From: Paulinella micropora
Lineage: Eukaryota; Cercozoa; Imbricatea; Euglyphida
Direction: 5' to 3'
NCBI GenBank assembly: GCA_009731375.1
Contig: BJOX01000367.1
Location: forward strand, 185,562 to 214,299
Length of the DNA stretch: 28,738 nucleotides
In this document: positions 1-9,525 of the stretch, piece after piece
Layout of the letters: every line of letters starts with the position of its first letter
How positions within the stretch are numbered: the stretch's first letter is position 1
The notes under the pieces: model-generated
Seen by the model: only the letters and a program-made list of their open reading frames with translations
Told to the model about the DNA's origin: nothing
The model's database searches: none
Translations under genes and position numbers: made by a program

Positions 1-377
<377 letters not shown>

Positions 378-446
378 GTACGTACGTACGTATGTATGTA
401 TGTATGTATGTATGTCTGTATGTATGTATGTATGTATGTATGTATG

Positions 447-478
<32 letters not shown>

Positions 479-1554
479 TGTATATATGTATGCATGATGT
501 ATAATGTATGTACAATGTACGATGTAGGTCAGTATATATTTATGTATCAATACATGTATGTATGTATGTATGTATGTATGTATGTATGTATGTATGTATG
601 CATGTGTGTATGCATGCATGTATGTATGTATGTATGCATGTATGTATGTATGTATGTATCTCTCTCTCTCTCTCTCTCCCTCCCTCCCTCCCTCTCCCTC
701 TCTCCCTCCCTCTCTTTCTCTCTCTCTCTCTCTCTCGCTCTCTCTCTCTCTCTCCCTCTCTCTTTCACTCCTTCTCGCGTGCACTCTAGCTAGGCAGGTA
801 GGTAGGCAGGTAGGTAGGTAGGCAGGTAGGTAGGCAGGTAGGTAGGTAGTTAGGTAGGTAGGAAAAGATGCATGTATGTATGTATGTATGTATGTATGTA
901 TGTATGTATGTATGTCTGTATGTCTTTGTGCATCCATTCATGCATGTGTGCATATGCATGTATGGATGTATGAATGCATGCATGCGTGTATGTACGCATG
1001 TATGTACGCATGTATGTATGCATGCATGTATGTATGTATGTATGTATGTATGTGTGCATGTATGTATGTATGTATGTAGGCAGGCAGGCAGGTAGGTATC
1101 TAGGTAGGTAGGTAGGTAGGTAGGTAGGTAGGTGTATGTATGTATGTATGTATGTATGTATTTATGCATGAATGTTGGTAGGTAGGTAAGTAGGTAGGTA
1201 AGTGTATATTGGTATGTATGTATGTATGTATGTATGTATGTATGTATGTACGCATGTAGGCATGTATGCATGTATGCATGTATGTATGTATGTATGTATG
1301 TATGTATGTATGCATGCATGTATGCATGTATGCATGTATGTATGTATGTATGTATGTATTCATGTATGTATTTATGTATGTATTTATGTATGTATTTATG
1401 TATGTATGTATGTATGCATGCATGCATGCATGTATGCATGTATGTATGTATGTATGTATGCACGCATGCATGCATGCTGCATGCATGCATGTATGTATGT
1501 ATGTATGTATCCTTGTTTGTATGTATGTATGTATGCATGTACGCATGCAATGAC

Positions 1555-1585
<31 letters not shown>

Positions 1586-2268
1586 TGTATGTATGCATGC
1601 ATGTATGCATGTATGTATGTATGTATGTATGTATGTATGCATGTATGCATGCATGTATGTATGTATGTATGTATGTATGTATGTATGTATGTATGCATGC
1701 ATGCATGCATGCATGCATGTATGTATGCATGTATGTATGTATGTATGCACGCATGCATGCATGCATGCATGTATGTATGTATGTATGTATGTATGTGTGT
1801 GTGTATGCTTGTTTGTATGTATGTATGTATGCATGTACCCATGCAATGACATATGTAGTATGTATGTATGTATGTATGTATGTGTATGTGTATGTATGTA
1901 TGTATGTATGTATGTATGTATGTATGTATGTATGTATTGTTGTATTGTATGTATTGTATGTGTGTATGTATGTATGTATGTATGTATGTATGTATGTATG
2001 TAGGCATGTAGGTATGTAGGTATGTAAGTATGTAGGTATGCAGGTATGCAGGTATGTATGTATGTATGTATGTATGTATGTATGCATGCATGTGTGTATG
2101 TATGTATGTATGTATGCATGCATGTATGTATGTATGTATGTATGTATGTATGTATGTATGTATGCATGTATGTATGTATGTATGTATGTATGTGTGTGTG
2201 CGTGTATGCATTTATGCATGTATGCATGTATGTATGTATGTATGCATGCATGCATGTATGCATGTATG
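378..2268. repeat. TATG tetranucleotide satellite with TGCA, GGTA and CT interruptions
   Basis: Nearly 1.9 kb is built of TATG units, with frequent drift to ATGC, a CT block at 660-770 and GGTA/GGCA blocks at about 787-862 and 1077-1133. Open frames on both strands translate to Met-Tyr-Val-Cys or Tyr-Ile-His-Thr repeats. They follow from the 4-bp period, which has no stop codon in any phase, and are not genes. A 296-bp higher-order period is visible inside it (see findings). Confidence 0.95.
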
Positions 2269-2328
2269 TCTTTCCCCTTTCTCCCTTTCTCCCTCTCTCC
2301 CTCTCTCCCTCTCTCCTCTCTCCTCTCA

Positions 2329-2410
<82 letters not shown>

Positions 2411-2428
2411 TCGCGCTCACTCACTCAC

Positions 2429-2508
<80 letters not shown>

Positions 2509-2519
2509 TCGCTCTCTCA

Positions 2520-2556
<37 letters not shown>

Positions 2557-2585
2557 TCCCTCCCTTCCTCTCTCTTTCTCTCTCA

Positions 2586-2621
<36 letters not shown>

Positions 2622-2650
2622 CTCTCTCTTTCTCATCATCATCATCATCA
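2269..2650. repeat. CT, CA, ACTC, CTAT and ATC microsatellites
   Basis: CT arrays are interrupted by CA arrays (about 2389-2410 and 2494-2508), an ACTC run near 2415-2432, a CTAT run near 2605-2620 and a short ATC run ending at 2650. No coding sequence is visible. Confidence 0.95.
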
Positions 2651-3100
2651 GCCTGTCGTTATTAAGTAATATTGACCAACATTAATGATATTCAATAATT
2701 AGGTTTAATAATTTTGAGAACGTTAAATAATATCATCTTGAATAATAACGTTAAACAATATTGAATAATATTTGAATAATGTTGAATAATATTGAATAAT
2801 ATGAAATAATATTAAATATCACTAATTGAATAATATTGAATAAGTTATATTGAAGCATAATATTGAATATTATTGAATAGTATTGATTACTAGAATATAT
2901 TAATACTAATCATAAGTTGAATAATATTGAATAAGATCATATTATCAGTATGATCCAGAATCATGTGAATCATGTGACCGTACCGGACCGAATTATTACT
3001 ATGATATCGTGTTAATTTTCTTCAAGTTCAACTTTTTACATCTATTTTTAGCCTACGGCTCCGTTACTTCATTATGATAAGTTCCGGCAAGTTTCATTAG
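2651..3100. repeat. AT-rich degenerate AATATTGAAT minisatellite and unique AT-rich flank
   Basis: From about 2660 to 2945 the sequence is an imperfect array of a roughly 10-11 bp unit (GAATAATATT and variants). It is followed by about 150 bp of ordinary AT-rich sequence without an open frame. The base composition contrasts with the CT and TATG repeats on either side. Confidence 0.8.
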
Positions 3101-3408
3101 GCAGGCAGGCCAGTAGGTATGTAGGTAGATAGGTAGGACCTAGGTAGGTAGGTAGGTAGGTGTATGTATGTATGTATGTATGTATGGTTGTATGTTTGTA
3201 TGTATGTATGTATTTATGCATGAATGTTGGTAGGTAGGTAGATAGGTAGATATATATTGGTATGTATGTATGTATGTATGTATGTATCTAGTTATGTATC
3301 TATGTATGTATCCATGTATCTATGTAGGTAGGTAGGTAGGTAGTCAGGTAAACATGTAGGTAGACGGGTATGTTTGTATTTATGTATTTATGTATTTATA
3401 TATGTATC
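3101..3408. repeat. GGTA/TATG tetranucleotide block, partial copy of 1083-1240
   Basis: GGTA units, TATG units, then a shared non-repeat motif around TTTATGCATGAATGTTGG (also at about 1160) and again GGTA and TATG. The order matches the segment near 1083-1240, so this looks like a duplicated copy about 2.05 kb away rather than independent slippage. Confidence 0.75.
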
Positions 3409-3412
3409 TTTC

Positions 3413-3448
<36 letters not shown>

Positions 3449-3450
3449 AG

Positions 3451-3498
<48 letters not shown>

Positions 3499-3654
3499 TC
3501 TATCTCTGTCTCCTCTCAGGCTATAATCCATGTCTCGTCCTCACGATACTACTCTTGACGATTACTTCACCTGTATTCTTCCATCTTCGGTTTTGCAGGA
3601 ACCCAAGGAAAGCGATATCAAACTTAGAAGTCTCTCTCTCTCTCTCACTCACTT

Positions 3655-3687
<33 letters not shown>

Positions 3688-3689
3688 TG

Positions 3690-3727
<38 letters not shown>

Positions 3728-3786
3728 TTCTCTCTCTCTCTATCTATCTATCTCTATCTATCTATCTATCTATCTATTTATCTATT

Positions 3787-3829
<43 letters not shown>

Positions 3830-3845
3830 CTATCTATATATCTAT
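3409..3845. repeat. CT and CTAT microsatellites with a 120-bp unique interval
   Basis: CT arrays occupy about 3415-3515 and 3630-3790, then CTAT arrays up to 3845. The unique interval 3516-3630 has two polypyrimidine-AG sites that resemble plus-strand 3' splice sites (after 3519 and after 3599). No convincing donor or protein homology supports an exon, so I leave it unassigned. Confidence 0.85.
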
Positions 3846-3935
3846 CCTTTGGGCGACCACCCATTTAGGGCAACGGGAACCTTTACCGATCTTTTGCAAG
3901 ATCTCTCCGGGCTACCTAGCAAGTCTATCTACGCA
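3846..3935. other. Unique flank left of the copia LTR, nothing recognised
   Basis: Ninety bases of non-repetitive sequence separate the CTAT array from the LTR. No open frame or known motif is visible. If the LTR boundary is right, the target site duplication would begin with the five bases 3931-3935 (ACGCA). Confidence 0.6.
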
Positions 3936-4207
3936 GGTTAGATACACGCTTTAATAACACGTATGTATCGCAGAACTGAAACCGTAGCAGAAAGCTGCCA
4001 CGTCACGAAACTAACTCAGCCACTGGTTGTCGCGCCAACCCTGTCTAACTACTGAGTTGAGTGGATTATAAGACTGATGTATTATTGACTGGCACTTGAA
4101 GTATTAATAACGTTCCCAGTCACATGCTATATTGGTAATAGTTACTGTCCGGCCAATCGACAAATTAACTATCCAGGTAACGGTGGTTAAAATAGTTATG
4201 ACTAACG
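3936..4207 (-). repeat. Probable 3' LTR of copia element A
   Basis: Read on the minus strand, a purine tract AAGGGGGAG (plus 4208-4216) is followed by CGTTAG, and the segment ends CTAACC. This matches a canonical TGTTAG...CTAACA LTR with one changed base at each end. The length is about 272 bp, it lies about 590 bp downstream of the RNase H stop, and it contains a TTATTAAAGC motif shared with the other LTR in this window. No second copy is present here for comparison, so the ends are inferred. Confidence 0.6.
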
Positions 4208-4216
4208 CTCCCCCTT
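4208..4216 (-). other. Polypurine tract of copia element A
   Basis: Minus-strand AAGGGGGAG directly precedes the proposed LTR start. This is the expected place for plus-strand priming in copia reverse transcription. Confidence 0.55.
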
Positions 4217-4476
4217 AGTTATTTTGTCAATACTATCTATCCGTTGTGAAAGTCTTATAGTTCTGGTGCAATTTGAAAAATTGCAAGCGCTTCCCGAAGG
4301 GTATCGAAAGTCACTAAAAACTAAATATGCGAAGTGCTGTGAGTGTGATAGGGATAGGAGGAAAGAGGATAGATTCACGTGTTACGCGACAAAATAAAAG
4401 TATGAGACTATGTGGCCGTTCCTGCCACCAGAAAAGTCTGGTACGTCTGCCACCTGCCACCTGGCCCGCCAAAGGG

Positions 4477-4776
4477 CTAGTCTAATTCACCACGTAGTAC
4501 GTCGTCGTCGTAAACCTCGCTGGTCGCCTTCTCGTGATCCTCCGCCTCCAGTCCGTCCTCGTCTACTTGCTCTGGGGCTGCTTCTCGAAGTTGCTCAATT
4601 TCCTGATTCGGATAACGATTGTACTTGAATTTGATTAACTTCGCACGGCTAAGCCACCACTCCCGATGTTGATCGATGATTCGGTCGGCCGGCTCCAGGT
4701 CCAGCCATCGCATTGATCTCAAGTACCAAGGTCTCCAACTCGACATGGACGAAACTAGAAGACTCACACAAAACAA
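4477..4776 (-). CDS. Small ORF downstream of copia A RNase H, function unknown
   Basis: An open frame of 99 codons lies in the sense direction between the RNase H stop and the polypurine tract. Its first ATG is internal (MSSWRPWYL), which leaves about 90 residues. The product is Trp-rich near its N terminus and strongly acidic near its C terminus. Some copia families carry an extra 3' ORF, but I see no membrane segment or known domain. It could equally be an untranslated 3' region that happens to be open. Confidence as a real gene is low. Confidence 0.25.
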   Translation of the reverse strand: MFCVSLLVSSMSSWRPWYLRSMRWLDLEPADRIIDQHREWWLSRAKLIKFKYNRYPNQEIEQLREAAPEQVDEDGLEAEDHEKATSEVYDDDVLRGELD

Positions 4777-4796
4777 AATATATGAAGCACCTATAA

Positions 4797-6890
4797 CTAT
4801 TCCGGGATCTCCGGAATTTCAACCGTAAATTTATTGAGCAAATAATAAAACTGCTCGCGCGGTAACGGTTTTGTGAGTAAATCTCCTATCTGCTTCTTAG
4901 TTCCTACTTTAATAAACTTTATCTCTCCATCTCTCTGAAGGTGATGTATGAAATGAAGCTCTAGAGGTAAATGCTTGGTACGAGGACCTGATAATCCCCT
5001 CTCTCCTGCGAGAATGGTTTGCGAATTATCCTCGAAAATTTCAACGGCACCCTTCTGCCGAATTCCGAGTTCCTCTCTGACATGGCCTACCGCTAATCCC
5101 TCTCTAATACACTCAGCAGCGGCGTAAATTTCCGCGTCATTCGAACTTAGTGCAACTCTACTCTGTCTTTTTGAAAGCCAACCTATCGGGTCTTCTCCCC
5201 ACAAGATTAGATAACCTGTGCGAGACTTACCGGTTTTTGGACATACTTTGTGTGCGGCATCAGGCCATAGCGTGACTTTGGGATAGGTTTTACCCTGTTG
5301 ATCGGATTTTGGCCCGTGAAATGCTATACCGCGAAAAGACTTGATTAAGTAGCGTAAAATCCTGCCTAACATAGCATAGGTTACACCTTTGTCTATGGTT
5401 TGCATGACACTAGCAGCATTAAGTGCTTNNNNNNNNNNNNNNNNNNNNNNNNNNNNNNNNNNNNNNNNNNNNNNNNNNNNNNNNNNNNNNNNNNNNNNNN
5501 NNNNNNNNNNNNNNNNNNNNNNNNNNNNNNNNNNNNNNNNNNNNNNNNNNNNNNNNNNNNNNNNNNNNNNNNNNNNNNNNNNNNNNNNNNNNNNNNNNNN
5601 NNNNNNNNNNNNNNNNNNNNNNNNNNNNNNNNNNNNNNNNNNNNNNNNNNNNNNNNNNNNNNNNNNNNNNNNNNNNNNNNNNNNNNNNNNNNNNNNNNNN
5701 NNNNNNNNNNNNNNNNNNNNNNNNNNNNNNNNNNNNNNNNNNNNNNNNNNNNNNNNNNNNNNNNNNNNNNNNNNNNNNNNNNNNNNNNNNNNNNNNNNNN
5801 NNNNNNNNNNNNNNNNNNNNNNNNNNNNNNNNNNNNNNNNNNNNNNNNNNNNNNNNNNNNNNNNNNNNNNNNNNNNNNNNNNNNNNNNNNNNNNNNNNNN
5901 NNNNNNNNNNNNNNNNNNNNNNNNNNNNNNNNNNNNNNNNNNNNNNNNNNNNNNNNNNNNNNNNNNNNNNNNNNNNNNNNNNNNNNNNNNNNNNNNNNNN
6001 NNNNNNNNNNNNNNNNNNNNNNNNNNNNNNNNNNNNNNNNNNNNNNNNNNNNNNNNNNNNNNNACGGACTCGCTCTCACTTACCTTATACTTAATGATAT
6101 CAGAATCTAGCATCTTCTCTAGCCTATCTTCGAACTGTACAAAGTGAGATGGTTTTGGTTGTCGTCTGACTTTCAATCTCTCTTTGGGAGCACATTTCTG
6201 CTTAACTATCCCTGAACGTACTTTACTCTCCCATCCTGCTCCGTATGTCTTCTCTGCCCACTCCTCTCCCCACTCTCTCGCAAGTACTCTCACTCTCACT
6301 CCCTCTAGTTCCTGAACCTCAACTACTTTCGGTTTTCGTTTTAGTTCACTATGCGGTCGTGGTTGCTCTGTGTCCTGCGATTGTAATGGGTGTTGTTGTT
6401 GTGCTTGTCGTCTTGTGCGTTTTCCTTCGTGAACTATGTTCGCTTCTGTGATCTTATCACTTTGCTCCCATGTTCTTCCTTTACTAGGTCGCTCACTCTC
6501 TTCATATGCTTTCCTCTCATGCTGTGTTTGTGGATCGGATGCATCTGTGAGTGCGTGTGCGTTACCTAGTCCTGTGTTGATTGTCTGTGGGGTCGTGTCG
6601 GTGGGATGGGGTGCAGCTGTCGATGTGGTGTCGATGTCCTGTGTAGAAATGCTATCTTGTGTAGGTGTGTAGTTGTGATCTAAGCTAACTTCCCCTGTGT
6701 CCCCTCCATACTCCCCCTGTGCTTGTTGACTAATTGACTGACTAACGTCATCGACGTGCTCATATGAGTCTTCATCGTCATGAGTCTGTGACGTGTCCTC
6801 TTGTGTGTGGGTGCTGTGGAGGTGGTGGGTGTGGAGTGTGTTTGTGCAACATCGACATCCTTGCTCTCACTCTCCGGCTCGCAGTCTCGT
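4797..6890 (-). mobile_element. Ty1/copia pol fragment: linker, gap, RNase H (element A)
   Basis: The minus frame ending at 4797 encodes a copia-type RNase H. Visible landmarks in order are a first catalytic Asp in WPDAAHK, then SRTGYLI, IGWLSKRQSRVALSS, the Glu in NDAEIYAAAE, Asp in FEDNSQT, RTKHLPLELHF, and Asp in IGDLLTKPL. All four acidic residues appear present. A gap (5429-6063) sits where reverse transcriptase should be. Upstream, 6064 to about 6800 is an open, hydrophilic Gln/Ser/Thr/Asp-rich linker in the same frame, typical of the integrase-RT spacer. One 1-base shift near 6800, in a CACA tract, joins it to a further acidic stretch that ends about 6890, where GC-rich sequence begins. 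No integrase core is seen. The fragment has a 3' half only. Confidence 0.85.
5429..6063. other. Assembly gap (635 N) inside copia A pol
   Basis: A run of N replaces most or all of the reverse transcriptase domain. Frames that run through the N block are not evidence of coding sequence. Confidence 0.99.
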
Positions 6891-7092
6891 CCGTTACGCC
6901 GAGCAAGGTCTTGTGCATGGGCGGCGTGGCCTGTACTGTCTTGTCGTACAGGTCGTAGCTGTTCCAGGCATAGCCCAGGACCACATCGCTGTCCTTGGAC
7001 CGCAACTCTTCGTCGCAGGTGTAAATCAGGTCTCCCTCCGAGATAGTGACTCTCGACCCCAGTCCTTGGCACCTAGTAGCTTGCGGCGGCAT
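6778..7092 (-). CDS. Unrecognised ORF overlapping the RPB10-like gene end
   Basis: The ATG shares bases with the TGA of the RPB10-like gene (TGATG at 7094-7090), and the frame runs 104 codons. Residues up to about 70 (RVTISEGDLIYTCDEEL, then VVLGYAWNSYDLYDK) look like a real, well-mixed protein and share the GC-rich codon use of the island. The remainder, from about 6890 down, crosses into AT-richer copia linker sequence and becomes Pro/His low complexity. A plausible reading is the start of an island gene cut off at the island-copia boundary. It could also be a frameshifted C-terminal extension of the RPB10-like protein. No function can be assigned. Confidence 0.35.
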   Translation of the reverse strand: MPPQATRCQGLGSRVTISEGDLIYTCDEELRSKDSDVVLGYAWNSYDLYDKTVQATPPMHKTLLGVTDETASRRVRARMSMLHKHTPHPPPPQHPHTRGHVTDS

Positions 7093-7226
7093 CACGCTAG
7101 CAGCAGGCCCAGCGCGTCCAGTGCCTCGGCCGAGGTATAGTGTTCGGCTTTAAGAGCTTGGTAGGCGGGTACCAGGCAACCTAGCGGTTTGTGGCACGAA
7201 GTGCAATTGTACTGCAAGCTCCCCAT
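7026..7226 (-). CDS. RPB10-like RNA polymerase subunit with in-frame TGA
   Basis: RPB10 (archaeal RpoN) is a 65-75 residue zinc-binding assembly subunit of DNA-directed RNA polymerases. From ATG at 7226 the protein begins MGSLQYNCTSCHKPLG, giving the family CxxC followed by Lys-x-hydrophobic-Gly. It continues with PAYQAL, and YTSAEALDALGL matches the most conserved stretch of the family. The next family feature is a CCRR zinc-ligand motif three residues after LGL. Here the reading is LGL, LLA, TGA, CRRKLL, so a stop codon (7094-7092) sits exactly on the first Cys. Reading through it, the frame ends at 7026 and gives 66 residues, the normal family length. It lies in the GC-rich island next to a primase gene on the same strand. 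Large DNA viruses often encode this subunit. Either it is a nonsense-mutated copy or TGA is recoded. Confidence 0.8.
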
Positions 7227-7277
7227 CCGCGGGAGGGGGCGAGGCGAGTTGTGGCGGGGGGGGGGGGGGGGGGGGGG

Positions 7278-7467
7278 NNNNNNNNNNNNNNNNNNNNNNN
7301 NNNNNNNNNNNNNNNNNNNNNNNNNNNNNNNNNNNNNNNNNNNNNNNNNNNNNNNNNNNNNNNNNNNNNNNNNNNNNNNNNNNNNNNNNNNNNNNNNNNN
7401 NNNNNNNNNNNNNNNNNNNNNNNNNNNNNNNNNNNNNNNNNNNNNNNNNNNNNNNNNNNNNNNNNNN
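7278..7467. other. Assembly gap (190 N) after a poly-G run
   Basis: A G homopolymer of about 20 (7256-7277) runs directly into N. The gap lies between the primase C terminus and the RPB10-like start, so the real spacing is unknown. Confidence 0.99.
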
Positions 7468-7563
7468 CTCTCCACACTCGCGGCCCAGCCGGCGGCCGTG
7501 CCCACGCCGCCCCCAGCGCGTTCTCTGCCGGCCCCCGACGTCCGCGGGTGCGTAACGGGGTGG

Positions 7564-9045
7564 TTAGGGGGCGGTGCCCAGCCGGCCCAGCGCCCAGGCC
7601 GGCAAGCGAATCCGGATGTGCCGCAGGTGTTCACATTGGTCGTCATGGCACACAAAAAAAAGGTTGCGCCCGTTGACGACGGCCGACACAAAGTCGCTCT
7701 GGTTCTTGTACGCGGCGCCGCGCACCGCCGACTGGAAGGGGCACAGGGCGGCCTGGGCGGGCGTCGGCGCCGTCAGGTTGCTGTAGTGACCCGCACCCAC
7801 CCGGACGCCCGGTCCCCGTGGCTGCCGTGAGCACGCTGCGCCCAGTTGAGCAGCGGTTTGCCACCGGCAGCGCCGAGGTGCTCCAGCATCGCCCGCAAGC
7901 CGTAAGTGGCGCCCGGGGTGGGTGCCCAGCCCCGCGGCTCGCAGTGTAGGCGGCCGGGCAGCCCACTTTCCCAGGGTACGTACACCGGCCCCTGCACCGG
8001 CCCCTGGGGGCCGCGGCCGGCGGCGGCGACGCGGGCGGTGAGAGGGGCGGCAGGGTCCGGCGGCGCGGGTGGGTGCCACTCGGGGGGCTCGTCCTCCACG
8101 ACCAGGGTGGCCGCCCGCTCCTGCAGCCTCTGCACCAGGCCGGGAGGCGGCGGCGCCGGCGCGCCCGCCCGTTGCTGCCGCACGCTGGCGTCCGACAGGA
8201 AGTCCCGCCACGACAGGCCGCGGGTCGTCAGCTCGCCGCCGGCGCCGAGGCGGCCTACCGGCACGCAGGGCCGGCCGGCCAGGACGGTCCGGCAGGAGCC
8301 CTTGAGGCACAGGGCCTGCTTGGCCCCGCCGAGCTCCCGGCAGGTCGCACACACTAGCCTGGCGCCCTTGTCGGCGTACGGGTAGCGGATGAGGCGGTTC
8401 TTGTCATACTCCGACTGGTCGACGACCTTGGTCAGCAGCTCGCCCTGGGCGCGCTCGCAGCCGTAGTGGACGTGGCACACCTTGGCGACGAGGAAGGCCA
8501 GGGCCTTGGCCGCGGCCTTGGGCAGGTACAGCGAGTGATACACGAGCCGGAACGACGCCTTGTAGCACCTGCGCACCCGGCAGTAGCCGCAGGAGTTGAG
8601 CAGAACGGCCGTACTCAGCGCCGGATCAGCGACCAGGAACCCTACCGCCCGGTGCACCACGGCGACAAAGCAATCGCGGTGGAGGGCGGCCGGCCCCGCG
8701 CTGTCGCGGAGCTCCAGGATCTCGGCCGGGCAGGCAGTGTGGCCCGGCAGCGCCCAGTCCAGGTCCAAGTGGAATTTACCGACGTCTGGCAGCGTACGCT
8801 CGACCAGCGGCACCGCCCAGGGCGTGCCCCGCAGGCAGGCCAGCAGCTCCACCACCTGCAAGTAGACCTGCGGGTCATCCGGTAGCAGGAACTTGCCCCC
8901 CGTGAAGCTGGTGCTATTGAATGGCTGCGTTCCGCCCACGGGCACGCGGTAGCGCCGCAGCAGCGCCTGTAGTTGTGCGGAGCTAGCGAGCTGCCGGGCG
9001 GAGTCCCCGGCGAGGGAGGCAGGGCAGTGCTCCGTCTAGGCCGGC
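7564..9045 (-). CDS. AEP primase, UL52/PrimPol type, with C-terminal zinc finger (frameshifted)
   Basis: The protein would make primers for DNA replication. In the frame open from about 9045 (first GTG at 8945), motif I is FHLDLDW with Asp at residues 61 and 63 counted from 8945. Motif II is KASFRLVYHSLYL (residues 129-141), where families normally have S-x-H and here S-x-R. Motif III is DQSEYDKNRLIRYPYADK (176-193), matching the D-x3-Y-x3-R-x2-R...K signature. A Cys-rich stretch follows (CATCRELGG...CLKGSC). A single-base shift near 7790-7830 moves to the frame ending at 7564, which carries CPFQSAVRG then FFVCHDDQCEHL. That resembles the primase C-terminal zinc finger (C-x30-C-x4-C), with Arg where PrimPol has its His ligand. 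No ATG is visible in frame; the start may lie upstream of 9045 after another shift or be non-ATG. It is clearly distinct from the cellular PriS/PriL pair and typical of large DNA viruses. Confidence 0.75.
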
Positions 9046-9246
9046 TCGCTCAGCTCCATGCCGGTACCACTGCCCCCGGGGCAGCCCGCGCCGTTTTTGT
9101 GTAACAGGCCCCAGGGGCCAGGCTCCCCGTCCCCGCCCGCCGCCGCTCCCCCCTTCCGGTCGGGGGTTACGACCGTGCCGACAAGCGCTCCTCCGCCGGG
9201 CCCCCGACACCGGCGTGGCCCCCCCCCCCCCCCCCCCCCCCCCCCC

Positions 9247-9343
9247 NNNNNNNNNNNNNNNNNNNNNNNNNNNNNNNNNNNNNNNNNNNNNNNNNNNNNN
9301 NNNNNNNNNNNNNNNNNNNNNNNNNNNNNNNNNNNNNNNNNNN
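9247..9343. other. Assembly gap (97 N) flanked by poly-C on both sides
   Basis: C homopolymers of roughly 28 on each side enclose N. Any start region of the primase or of the plus-strand gene that follows could be affected. Confidence 0.99.
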
Positions 9344-9375
<32 letters not shown>

Positions 9376-9525
9376 CTCCCCTTGCCGGGGGGCGCCGCCC
9401 TCCTCCCTTAGACCTTCCCGCCACCCCGTTCGCGTGCCCCGGCTACCACGCTTGGTGGTACTGACAAAAGCAGTCGGGCCCTCCCTCCCTCTGGCTACGG
9501 TCGGTAGTACGGCGGTGCGATCAGA

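Noticed and set aside
392-2420. Long open frames (up to 544 codons) of Met-Tyr-Val-Cys or His-Thr-Tyr-Ile repeats
   Set aside because: They are translations of a TATG tetranucleotide array, which is stop-free in all phases on both strands. No composition change or start context indicates coding.
5389-6147. Frames of 220-250 codons around 5389-6147
   Set aside because: They are almost entirely N.
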